64,000 nucleotides of DNA from Opisthocomus hoazin. Its lineage: Eukaryota; Chordata; Aves; Opisthocomiformes; Opisthocomidae. Location: assembly GCF_030867145.1 (NCBI RefSeq), contig NC_134419.1, forward strand, positions 75,951,403 to 76,015,402. Reading direction: 5' to 3'. The translations under genes and the position numbers were made by a program. The notes below the pieces were generated by a model. It saw nothing but the letters and a program-made list of their open reading frames with translations, was not told the origin of the DNA and did no database searches. This document shows, piece after piece, positions 11,961 through 24,800 of the stretch (position 1 is its first letter; every line of letters begins with the position of its first letter).

Positions 11961-14900
11961 CTGCATGGCACACCGTCCTGTGGTGTAGACATTGTCTTAA
12001 GTGCCTGTGGTACCTAAGCTGGTGGGTTGGATGACTTAACGGACTCTCTTGCCAGTAGTCTCTCAAAGACAGTACTTGAGCTAGTGACATCTCTAGCTCT
12101 GCAAAGGCAGAGCCGATGCGTCCTCAGAGCTCAGCCACCCCTGCATAACACCAAACAGGGGAAGTGCGGTGCCATTGGTTGGAGATGTGTCACCCCTTAG
12201 CTGGGTATAGACACCTTCCTCCACCTTCTGTCTCATGATCTTCTGCAGTGGGGACTGAGGGACCTGAGGCTTTGACTCTCAGCCCAGCAGCAGCCTTACT
12301 TTGGCTTGACAGTGGGGTCTCTGGCTTTGTTCTCCCTGAGGTGTGCCCCAAGGGATGGGCAAGAAGCTGTGGCAGATCCCTGCTTGAGAAGCCATGATGA
12401 CACACATGTTTTGGGGTATGGAGTGGCTCCAAGGTAGGATTTCAGCAGCAGCTCCAGGTTCAGGTGAAGAGACAGTCCCAGCTTCATTTCCAAAACTGTA
12501 CGGACGAAAGGTGGAAAACAAAAACAAAGCATGAATTGCTTAGGTCTTCACAGAAAAACAGCTGGAGAGATAGGAATAGGCTCTTGCAGTAGAAAACTTG
12601 CTTGTGTGAACGTCTGTTGGTGAGGAACATCACACCTGGCCAGACATTAAATACAATATTAAATATATGTGTTTGGCCACCTCCAGAGGAGACCTCTGTG
12701 TGAGTTCTGTTTCAGGGCAATTAAACAGCGTATCCCTACTTTTCTCCCCAGCTGTCCATACGAATTTCAAATGTTTCTGGGTAGGCTAACAGGTATGTTA
12801 TCAGTACTCTCTAGATGAAAGGTGTTATAAAGTGTACACAACAATTTAGTCTGACCAGACTGACAATGGAAGCTGTGCTCCTCCTGAAGCCTATAAAGTT
12901 ACCCAAACATAAAGTGCTCTGTAAATCACGTAAAAGTTACCCAAACTTAAAGTGCTCTGTAAATCACGTAAAACAGAAATTACAAGTGATTATGCATCCT
13001 GTGAAAAATGTGAGTGAGGAATCATGCTTTTGATTATGAAAGATGAAATGTAAACTGTATGCAGTCCAATGCAGCCTGGCTCATTTATGTTGCCTAGCAT
13101 CCCGGTACGTCGCTTATGAAGTGGCAACATATGGAGCTGAGTGCTGACAGAGATGACAAACTGCATTTCCAGAAGCAGCACAGCTGCCTTTATAGGCATT
13201 AATCAACAAAATGAAAGGCCTAAAACGAAGGGGAAATAATAATAATAAAAAAAGACGACTTGGGAGATTAAAGGCAAGGAGGCTGCTCTGGCTGTGATTT
13301 GAAGCCTGAGGAAATGCAGACCAACACTGCAGCACAGTAGTGAGGGGAAATGTTTGTGCTATAGGCATCTTGTTCATATGTGTGAGGTGTGCAAGGCTCA
13401 GAAGTCCTTAGATAAACCTGTTACAGACAGTAAAAAAAAAAAAAAGATACATATATAAAGCGTAATTTCTCTTGGTCAGAACTACCTCTAAGCAGATGTT
13501 AAAAAGTTTGCCTGAGAGTCTGAACATTTTCATTTTCTGAAGGGCAATAAGCAAGTCACTAAAATTAAACGCAGTAACCTGGTGACTTTAATGAGTCTTT
13601 AAATCAAAGGTGCACAAGCTGCCCACAGCTGCATTAATAGTCAAAAAAAGTCACAGAACGTGGTGGATGAGGTACCAGGCCTAACCAGAAGAATAATTGT
13701 GTTAGAAAGCAGTATTGGGAAAAAGTATGTTTTATGAGGCATGGAAAAACAAAAGACTAATCAAAAAAAATTCTATATGCTACATGTCATTAAGTAAGGG
13801 AATAAAATGAGAAGTGACAAAAGTCAAGTTTTTGGAAGCAATTTGGGAAGGATTTTAATACAAACAGCAAAGCTTGTTTAGGCAGGTAACTATCCAAAGG
13901 AAGGAAGCTGGATTATTATGCAGAAAGGATATTTTAGAGATTGGAGATAGTCCATGTAAGGCCCAGACTTAGTGGAAGTTCTGCTTCATTTTTTCAGAGA
14001 TGAAGACGACAAGCACCACAGGAAAACAAAAATTAGTAAAGTGAATGAAAGTATGAAAATGGAAATCACTGCATCAAACTGCTTCAGAAATGCAAATTGA
14101 ATAAAACAGTTTTGCATCGGAGGAAGACAAAGAAACTGGCCACGTGAAATGACATCTGACACCAATTATGTCTAAGAAAGGTATCAAATTGCTGGTGGAC
14201 AACCACAGATAAGAAAATAGTAAATAAAGCGTAATAAGGAAACAGGAAGAAGAAGTGAACTTAACTTTTCTGTTAGTGCCAATGAGAAAAAAACCTGCCT
14301 GTTTTCATGTTAACAAGAGACATAATGGCATAATGCTCAAAACAAAGAAGCAAACCACATTACTGAGCACTGTAATTTGCCATGTTGTTGGATGGGTTAT
14401 ATGTTGCAGTACACGAGGATATGAAAATAACTTTCTAGATGGCACTATTTCTATAGATTTGCACAGCAATAGATCAGCATATGGTTTGTTAACACAGTGA
14501 AAAATCTCAAATATTCACTGACAATTTTTATTGATGTCCAGGTATGAGGAAATTGTGGAGTCCAACAGATCTCTCTTGTGCACAGATGTCCTGTCTTGGA
14601 AATAACCATGAATTCTGATTGCAGTCAAGTGCACAAAGATGTGGAAAAGCTCGCATGGAGACGGTAAGATCCTTTGAGCTAGCTTGCTGGTAGTGTGGCT
14701 GAACCAAATACAAAAGCCACAGAAATCTTCATGAAAATGATAAAACCAGCACCAGTTCCTGCCAGTATAAACACATGACAATTCTGAGCTCATCTTTCTC
14801 ATGCTCATTGTAACTGTAGGGGAAGAGGAAGATGGAAATCAGAGGAGTCATGGAGTGAGATATTACTCATCGTGGCCATTGTAAATGATTTCCCCAGAGG

Positions 14901-17900
14901 CTGTAATTTCTTTGAGGAACTTGCTCGTTCTAACTCATTTCACACACTAATCATGCCTATAATTTATCCTGCAGATATCTGCACTTCTATGGTTTGCTTT
15001 TGGTCCTGACTAATCATCCTCTGGGGTGGCATGTCTCACCGAGTGTCCCGCTGGGGACCCCTGAGCCCGCCCTGGTCCTGCTGAAAAAGAGCAGCTCAGT
15101 GCTTTGTAGGGCTGTGCTTGGAAATATCAACTTTGCTGCTAAGAGGTCAATCCTCTGACGGATGGGAGGCACTATAGTCTGGGTTTTGGATTCAGCACCG
15201 AAGGATCAGTTGTCCCAAACAAGTCTGTCCAAGATGAATACTCAAGTACCTCTCACATATTTTTCAGGAAGCCAGTGGAGACCAGACGACTTATCAGGGA
15301 ATCTGTTCTGAGCAGAACAGAGATATTTGGGAACCCATTCTCTTTTTGGAGAAGAGGCCAACAGTGAGTCATTTCAATGTAATTTCCTGAAATGAGGGTA
15401 CAGAAGAGGCAGCCTTCTGTGCCTTCCCGCACAGTGCTTCGGCAATTACTGCTGCCCACTGGGCTCCCTGGACTTTGTTGCTTTTGAAATGGTGGTGTGA
15501 CCTTTTCCTCAAACTCGCCGTGCGGTGTGACCCAACTGTAGGGTAGGGTGTCTGGTGTGCTCTGGGCATGCCTTACAGCACATGAGCACTCACGAGGCTT
15601 AGCCAGAAAAACAGATGCTGAGAAGCCAGGGGCAGATGCAGCTCTCTGCATCCTGTTACCCCCCCCAGAGACCTTCCCAGTCACACAGGGAGATGCTCAG
15701 ATACGGTATGAGCTCTGAGTGCAGATGATTTTCAGCTTGCAGTTTTAGATTTAGGTGCCATATTCCACTTGAGTCCTTCTTTAGGTAATTTAATCCTTTA
15801 TTGAATCTAGTCCTCAGCCTGCCTCAGTTCACCTGTAAAGCATTTTTGTCCGGAGGCTAGAAGCCTTTTGGAAGTGAGTGCCTGTTGCCTTCGGTTTGCA
15901 GAGAAGTTAGTACAGCAGGGCCTGGAGATGATTTCATGACTTTTTGGTATAAACTAAGCTGGGAAAACCAGGTCAGAAAGACTGATGGCTCTCATTTGTG
16001 TGATGTGAGTATAAAATGTTATCAAATCAGAACATAACAAAGGGTGTGGAGGATCACTTTGCAACAAATGGCTTGCTAACAGGATACCAATGCCCTTCAG
16101 TGGCTCTGCTAATTGTTAGAATATCTTACAGCTGGGGAATTTTTCTGAAGAATCTCCCAGCCATGTAAGAAACACAAAAAAAGGGAAAACAGGTAAGACT
16201 AAGCGTTCAGGACAGACCTGTGTCAGGAGACAGGCTTGTTTGAGAGAATTAAAATCACAGTTTGTTCAATGTAACCAGACAGTGAGTATGCAGTCTTTGG
16301 CTATTTATAACTCACAAATAAGGCAAGCAGACAGCTAATATAGCCAGGGGGAAGCAGTAACAGAGCAATGCAGTTTTATTAGCAAGCCTAGGTGGACATG
16401 TCGTTTGATATATCCACGTGTGAAAGTATTTTTATCATCTGTATGTTGAAAAAGGTCACAGAAGCTTTAAATATGAAATTACATAAAATTAAACCTTACT
16501 GAATATAGCCAGATCCCTCAGGCATTTGGAGTCTCTCAGTGACTTAAATAATAGTTGTAGAGGAAAGTGGGCTGATCACAGGGGACTTCAGTCTCTGTGG
16601 AAAAATCCAACACAACCAGCTTTACAGTAGTTAGAAAAAGAAACATTGTTTAGAAACATATGGCAATTACCACACAACAGAGAACAGCAGCTGAATTATA
16701 AAATTCTGCATGTAAACTTTCTGACATATGAATTGAAAAGTAATTCAGTTCAATTAAAATGTTACAATCAGAATAATTAGACTGGATGGTGATATCTGAG
16801 TTCCACCGACCAGTTGATGCCATCAGCTGGGTAATCAGCCAGCATTAATCAGTTAAGCTCCAGCAGAGGTGTTCATTGCTTTATCTACCTGTACTGATGT
16901 CTTGCAGAGATAGCTTTGTGTTGTAAAAATGAAATAAAATAATTCGCCCCAGCTGATGACATCTCGGGTATTTCAGTTTATACCTTGCCGTGCTGGGTTT
17001 CTTGGCTGGAAGTATTTGCTGTGAGGTGCCATGGTCTGCCTTTCTGCTGAAGCCCCAGAGAGGCAGTGACGGTCCCTAGGTTGGCTTCTCTGCAGCTCCC
17101 GCCATCCCCGGAGGAAAGCTGCCCACCGCAGCAGAGCTGTTCCCTCCCAGGAGGGCCCCAAGAGCATGGACACACTCAGCTTTCCCTTTCGGAGTAGAAA
17201 CTTTCCACCCCTTTTTTATTCTGGCATGTTTGCCTTCAGTTAATAGCTTTAATTTTCATGTCTTTGGGTTTGTTTTTTTTTGACAAAAAACAGTTTCTGA
17301 AGGAAGCTCATGCTTTTTGTAGCACTTTTCATATTCTTCTTTAAAAAAAAAAAAATCAGTGAATAGTTTTAATCACTACCAGTGGCAACTACTTTTAAAA
17401 CAGAAAAAAAATCACTTTCTCCCCTTGAATGCTTATAGTCTAAAATACTCAAGAAATGCAAAATAAGGGAATAAAGATAAATATGTAGTAACTTTGTGTT
17501 TTCTTCGAAAGTACAGCAATAGTTATGATGATGACTCAGGTAACTCTGCCTGCGGAACGATTTCCTTGTGCGTGGGAACCTGTGGCCAATGGGACTAGCC
17601 GGGAAGGGACGAGGCAAGCATCCTTAAAGGCAGTGATCCTTTCAGACATTTCTTATGCTTACTCATCCCTGTACTCAACAGTATAGTCCTTACAGTGATT
17701 TTGTTGTTGTGCAAAAGTTAGATATTTTGTCAGCATTGGTTTAGCCTGCCTCTTCATTATGCTGCTTTCAAGCAGTCTGTTAACTTCTATATACCATCTT
17801 CTTAAAGACATTACTCTTCCGTAGGGAAGACATTGATTGATCATTTTTACAAATACAAGACAAATCATTTCCCCCCTGAATTTTTCTTCACTTTTTTAGG

Positions 17901-18763
17901 TCTCATATACCTTTGACCCCATTTTTCTGTATTTTCTTTGTAGCTGGCAGTGAAAAGACATAATTTCCTCAAGCACCGAGTCAGTATTAACTGATTTGAA
18001 ATATTATTTCAAAATAATTGGAATGATCTGCACGTTCTGTGCGCAACTTTGTATTCAAGCTGCCAAGAGGTCTTGACGGAGTTCATTAAAAGTATATGAC
18101 TGCCAATTCACTGCCATCCAATTTCCTCCCCAGAATATGTTGCCTGTATGTGCTCCACCTCTGCATGTTGTAGCGGGAAGCCGAGGAGCATGGCAATGTG
18201 AGGCTACGTAGCACATCACCAGAAGGGGCTGTTCTGCTCTGTGATTTCTGTCTTTGAATGTACTGCAACTGGGTGGACGTGGTAAAGGAGGATGGTGAAC
18301 CAGCTCGTCTTGGTCTCCCTTACTCTACTTAGCATGGGTTGCTAGATTAGGTCCCAAATTATTGTTGATAATGTTAGGAATTTGAACTAAAATACCTTAA
18401 GGAAAGATAATAAACCCCAATGTGGAGGAGGGGGGAGATAATTGTGGCAGCCTGTTGCCTCATTTGACCAAAACACAAGAGAAAGAAGAAGCTGAGAAGG
18501 AGAGCAGAGATACCTTGTTCCCTCTGGTGTGGAGAAGTCCTGCGGGTACAAGCAAGGTACATCAGGGACACAGGTAACTTGTTCTGTGGCTCTTCATGTA
18601 ATTTCACATTTCACATATTTTCAGAATAGTTATTATATTTAGGTTTCTGTATTAATGAGTTTGCTCACCACTGTCCATTGAAAGACCCCATTCTCTAATA
18701 CTCATAGCTTTGCCTTATTGTAAGTATTTGGATTTATATTTTTCATGGTAGAAGTCACTTTTG
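11961..18763. other. Non-coding interval, no gene recognised
   Basis: It holds a 38-bp tandem duplication (12895-12970), a stretch at about 13,400-14,350 where A clearly exceeds T on the plus strand, and poly-A runs near 13430 and 17342. Open frames are short and unrecognised. No RNA gene or mobile element was identified. Confidence 0.55.
12895..12970. repeat. 38-bp tandem duplication, two copies
   Basis: Two adjacent copies of a 38-bp unit begin AAAGTTACCCAAAC at 12895 and 12933 and share AAAGTGCTCTGTAAATCACG. I see a single base difference (A versus T). The near identity suggests a recent duplication. It falls in no recognised gene. Confidence 0.9.
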
Positions 18764-18827
18764 AAGGAAATTAATACCTTTCAGAAAGAAACTGAAAGGT
18801 TTCTTTCTGCATGGCATTAATTTCCTT
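18764..18827. repeat. Hairpin-forming inverted repeat, arms 29 bp
   Basis: The left arm (18764-18792) and right arm (18799-18827) are inverted copies separated by 6 bases. The outer 12 bp (AAGGAAATTAAT / ATTAATTTCCTT) and inner 11 bp (CAGAAAGAAAC / GTTTCTTTCTG) pair perfectly around a 6 x 6 mismatched centre. An alternative small hairpin uses CCTTTCAG at 18777 and CTGAAAGG at 18792. It could be a MITE-like remnant, a small-RNA precursor or a chance palindrome. The short loop argues against a standard microRNA precursor. Confidence 0.7.
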
Positions 18828-21800
18828 TTTTAAGAAAAGGCCAATAAAACTTCAGTTTGCTCAGTGTTATCTTTTTCCCTTTCTTTTTTTAATCTTTTAA
18901 TCTATGTCTTTTTTGATTTTTATCTTGCTGTTGGGAAGGACAGCAGCAGGGCTGAGTGCTGATAAAATCAAAAGTGAGGGCTTACGTGAGCACTTGAATT
19001 CGTCTTACACTTCAAACACAAGGACAGCAAGAATCCACCCTTGTATTGCTACAGACTCTGCTAAGAGAAAGAGCAGAAGACCTTAGGCTGGAAGGCAAAG
19101 TTTTCATGTTCTTTTATTTCCCCTGGTGCTGGAGAGGAAAGATCCTTCCTACAGACTGCTGCCAAGTGTCGTGCAGCCTGTGGCACTGGGTGTTTTCCTA
19201 CGGACCTCTGTGCTCTTCACCTTCTTCTACATCAAGGTGAAATGAAACTCTTCTAATGTTATCCATATTAGGGAAAGATATGGTGATTGTCAAACTGGCA
19301 GAAAATTAATTTCAGCCTTCAAAGCATAACCTTTTTCTGTGCCTTGTTTATTGAAAAAGCTGGAAGAGTACAAAGCCCAGTGAAAAATCTATAATTCTTT
19401 CAATCGTCGCAGTTTTTGGTCTGAGTTTTTTTGGGAAGAGTCACCGCGATTTTACATTTCTAATTGCTCCTAGGAGAAAAGTTTTCAAAATCTCAAAAAA
19501 ATCCATTTGGATGACAAAATAGCTTTCAATTTAGCTAATGTAAATTAATAACTCAATGAGGAAGAGCTTTCTGTTTGTTGATGAAGAAAACAGTTTTACC
19601 TTCTAGATACAAAGCATTTCAGCCTACTTGGGTTTTGCAAGACTCAAAAATACACCAGGATGTTAGTCTTAAATATGTAGGCTACAATGCAGAGAGTGAC
19701 TGCAAAACAAGGTAGGTAAGAGTACAAAGAATATCACTCAACAAGCAGTACTTCAAAGGAGTAAAATGTTGTTGCCCATTTTAACATGTCATTAACAATC
19801 TGAAAATATACATTTCCAGTTACCTTTCCTAAAACAGCAGCCATCTGTTTTTCCAATCTGAATTAATCTTCGCTATAATTTATCTGCTTAAAACCAAGAA
19901 TAAAACAAGGACACATTCTTAAAATCACAACAATCTTTTGAATTGCTCCTTTTTCAGTTTCTTTATAGTAATGATGTTCTTTCAAATTCATTCTCTTTCT
20001 TTCTTTTTTGGAACAACTGATGCAATTCTACTGGAAAATATTTATTCCCTTGGCTAAGGACAGTGTAAATACCTTCTTTAATTTACGTTGCTATTTTGTC
20101 AATGGCGAACCACAATATTTCCAACATATAAGAAGTGGTTGCTACACACTATGCTGCATAAACAGGTGTGAAAATAAACCCATTCATAGAGCGGGAAAAG
20201 AAGGGGTGGGGCTGGAAGAAGGTTTCCAGCTCACTGAGCCAAATATTCTTCTACTTAGGCCAAAAAAACAACCTTCCCCCGCCCCAAACAGAAGCAGTCT
20301 CCTTGTGCATTGCCCACTAGTACTTGTCAAAATAAATTGTATATTATGTATTTAGGAGAACAGAATAACCAAGCAATTACAAAAGGCTCAGGCTAAATTT
20401 AACTCTGTTAAACAGAATTAATTAATCTACTTCAGAAAAATACAAGTCACCAGTTTAGTAATTTTTTTTCAAAGCTTTTTATAACTTTGTAAGAGGAAAA
20501 ATTCCAGAAGAGCAAGCCATAGCTGCGGATGCAGCTGCCTAAAACATGAAGAAAATAATTTATTACTATGTGCCTTTGACATTTTTCTTGGGTGAGAAAG
20601 AAAGACATTTAAGCTTCACAGCACAAATATCAAGACAGTAGGATCTACATATTTCTGTGATAGACTCATTGTGTATTTCACTCTGTGAGATGAAGCAGAA
20701 GAACCAGGACAGTCTTTTTGGCCCATCCTTTATGTATCCTTGGTAATGTTTTTCAAGAGCTTGGTTTGTCTGCTTTCAAGTCTAAGAATTCCCCTGCACG
20801 CTCTGTCAAGAGATTTCTCCTGCTTTGCACAGCCAATTCAAGAGATATGAGAAATCCGTCTACTTGCATAGCAGAACATAGTGGTGTAAGCAAGGAAAAA
20901 TGGACAGAAAAATGGCTCACAATCCTCTTTTTTATGTTCGGCACTTTTTGTCTGGCTACAAACTTAATGGAATTAGATGTCCAGATTGTGTATAGATAAA
21001 CCAAAAAAATGACTACTAGGGTTATTTGCAGCCTGGATCTACCTGTCGGTTTCTATTGTGGAGAACTGGTCTACAGACTACACCATCCTTGGAGGGTCCT
21101 TACTCCTTGGAGTAAGACCATGGCAGCTCCATGGGAGGGGAAACTAGAGGAGCAATTCTGTGTAATATCTATGCAGGACCAGAAGGGTCCATGCATGCAA
21201 GGCTGCACTCCAGGCTACATCAGATTCCTCGACTGCTGGTCAATACACATCTCAGCTCCTCTGGAGTTGAACAATAGGACCAGAGCTGCAGTGATTTGTG
21301 CAAATCACAGGTCTCTACTCTTCCAGCCTTGAAACAAGGAAGACAGTGAAAATACTGCTTATTCCCCAGAAGTCTGCATGCTGTGTGGAAGAGCTGGGCT
21401 CACATTCAGAGAGACTGAAATGAGAGTCTCCAGTCAAAAGAGAGCTGGAGGGTAACAAGTCCCTTAAATTAAAGAAACTGCACAAATGTATGACCTTGAC
21501 CATACTAGGTGACGCAAAGCACCCCACAGACCACTCGCTGCTGCCGTGGGGATGTAAAAGCTTGTGTTCCCTCACTGCTGGGCTCCCCGGTGCATGGCTG
21601 GACCACAGTCAAGGTGGTTATTGCCTCATATTTCCCACTGAGCTGCACTGGCCCTGTTAGGTACTGGGAACACAAGGCAGAGTCCCCACCACATGAGTAG
21701 GATAGAGGGGAGGGTGCCCAAAACTTAAGTGTCTTCTGGGAACTCCTAACAATAATTCCTTATTGCAAAGGCCAATTGTACACATTGTTTTGTCTTCCCT

Positions 21801-24800
21801 CCCACATTTGCTCCCAACAAGGATTCAGAAACACTTTCTGGGGAGATAGTCATGAAAAAACAGTGATATACGAGTCTAGCAGAGTTTCTTTTCTGTAAAA
21901 ACTTTTTCATAAATAAAAAAGACCACTTACACAGATGTTCACAAAGAATGCATGGGAGGAATTACAAAGGTAGCCTGGAGGAAAACGCTGTTTTTATTCA
22001 GGTAAGCAGACATATGTGCTGTATATACAGATATATACACATCCTTGTATATGCATAGAGAGAAAGAAAATAAAATGTGCCAATGTCAACCCAAAAGCAC
22101 AATGAGAACCATTGTGTCAAAAATGTCCTCATGAAAAGGAAAGCAAGGCTGGTGAGAAGCCACAGCAATAGCTCTTGATGAAGTTCCTGAATACAGAACC
22201 AAGGGTTTGGTTCCTATTTGTGATCACTGCTATGGCAAGGCACTTTCTGTTGGTTTTTTTTGGCCACTTTTCCTCAAAAATCTTTGTCTATGCCCCTAAA
22301 TACATTGTAAACTCTTCTGAGCCAGGAACTTCTCAAAACTGGCAGTACCTGCTATAATGAGCCATTCCTCTGCTAAAATCAGTACCTCCTGAGATACTGT
22401 CCTATATTCCTCAGATTTCTAGGAATCCAAGACAACTGGGGAGATATTTCTTCCTTTGGAAAGGCTGTTGGACCAAAGCTATAAGGAATGCGATATCCAG
22501 AAGCATTGATTCTGTTTTCATGCGTGTGATGATGACGAAGTTTTGTTCTAACAAGAAACAAAACGACTCCATTGCAGCCACCATGACTACCAGCACATGC
22601 ACCCCAGGGATGTACAACTTGTCACAGGCAGGTGGAGAAAATCTGGGGGAGCCTTCTGGAAGAATGTTAGTAACAACTCCTGGAAGACCCTGCAGGAACC
22701 CCCTCTGAAACATCCCACAAACACCTCTGGAAGTGGGTGTCTCCTGAACCCAAACATGTCAAAAGCCACGAGCGATGGCCTGGAGGACCTCCAGGTCCCC
22801 GGGACACCGGTCGATACGTATCACTTCACAAGGACATAAATAAGGAAGGCATTTTATTCCAGAAATACATACAAAATAAATATACTTGATAAAAATAACT
22901 TACAGCAGCAATGAAAAAATGTGTGTGATAAAAACCCATTCCAAATCCAGTCATTCTCCCAAACTGAAGACCAACCACAGACAAAACTAATAAGCAGAAG
23001 CGATTCATAAGGAACTGAAAACATCATGAGAATAGGGGAATAAAATATATTTAAAATAGAACAATATAATGTTATTGGCAACGTAATGACATACAAGCCT
23101 CTGGAGGTGTCATGCTGTCTTCTTTGATTAAAAGCTTGCACTGAAATATGAGTATTAATTTAGAAAGACTGTTTATATTATCTGTCTCTCTAGAATATTA
23201 TTAATTGGAGTATGCAAAATTAGGTCTTCAGAGCTCTTGCAAAATATTGTAAGCAGAAAGTCTTTATGTGGCAGGATAAAGCAAGGATTTCAGAGAGTTT
23301 GGAAGAAGTAATTAAGTTCTATTACTTGCAAGCATATTCATTTATGGGAAGAACTTCCCCACAGAAGTGGACATAGTTATCTTTGTTTTTCTTTGACAAA
23401 TACTTTGTGAAGGGAAGATTAGCAAGACACTCCAACTATTCCTAAGGAAGAAACCATCTCACTACAGTAAGCGACTTGAAAATCTGAACTAGCTGTCTTG
23501 GATCCTTGTATATGATTTTAGCACCAATAGTGAGACAAGCAGCTTCAGAGGGCATGTCACCCCATCCAAAGGCAGGGCATAGCTGAAAAAATATAACCTA
23601 CAACAATTTCCTTACTTCAGCTGGCTGTGGAAGTAAATTCCACTTTTAAATGACTGCAGGTAGGACAGATGAATACCCCTCTGATCATCTTTCCTTTATG
23701 TATGGCATGGTATCCACAAGAAGTTTTATTCTAGGTCTAGTTAGTTTTGGTGGTATGGGAATGGACAAACTATTTTAAATTTGCCTCTCTTTTTAGGGTC
23801 TTAAATCAACATCCACCGTTGCTTCTTTACCTTTTTTAATTTTAATCTAAAACCACCCCGGACATATCTTGATACTTTTAAGATATACATATCCCGGGCA
23901 TAAGGACAGAAAGAAAAAAACAAAAACATCACATGGTTTATAGCTTAGTCTTACTCTTTGTACAGTCATTCAGGCTGACCAGGCATCAGGACCTGGCCTG
24001 CAGGTACTTACAGGAGGAGGAAGTGACTGGTCAGAGTCATTAGGTAAATCAGTGGAGTTGATAAGAGCATCGCCTCTGCCACGTAGTAGGTGAACGCAGT
24101 TGGCATCTGGTTAGGTTTATGACTACCTAACTTATGTGATTTCTCCTGTACAGCTACAAAAGCAGGCAGCGAGGGAGTCTGACTGCCATTGACACACCAG
24201 GCCTAGAGAAGAGGAAACAGATGAAAGAGGGAGTGCAGGAGGGGCAGTTTCTAACTCAGTTTGCCTGGTCTTTACCTTGGAGAGAGACTGGCCCCAGGAG
24301 ACAAGAATTTCCACCATTCAGAGGAACTTCTTGATTGGCAAGAAAATAAGATTTCACATGGAAAAACTACAAGACTTGATAAAAAAGAATATCTTTATTT
24401 TTTCCTTTTTTTTTCCCTGTCTAGATAAGCACTAATGATATTTAAATGCCTTTTTTTTAAAGTGTGTTTATTCCTTCAATTCATGGCCTCTTATTTAAAC
24501 TCACAGAGGCATCTAATATTTTTATTTTTTAATATCAAAATTTTAATGCTTCTTCTTATGAAGTGAGCAGCTTTCTCACTACAAGAGAATGTCGGGATCT
24601 CCTTTAACCCTGATGTCCACCATCCACAATGCCAGCCATGAGAGGTGGTGCAAGAACTGCAACCCTTCCCCCTCCTCCTTCTTCCCAAGTGCTACTTTAG
24701 GGCTTAATGAGGGTTACTTAAATGTTAAGATGATTAAAATACCAGTCTAGAAATCAAAGCAGCGTGCCACTGAAATCAGGGTGCTTTAAAAAGAAATTGG

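Noticed and set aside
15190..15210. Possible RE1/NRSF site (TTCAGCACCGAAGGATCAG)
   Set aside because: The left half-site is perfect, but the right half has an extra base and a wrong gap, so it does not fit the canonical motif.
22807..22819. 13-mer CCGGTCGATACGT shared with about 62928-62940
   Set aside because: The flanks are unrelated, and chance 13-mer matches are expected in 64 kb, although three CpGs make this one less common.
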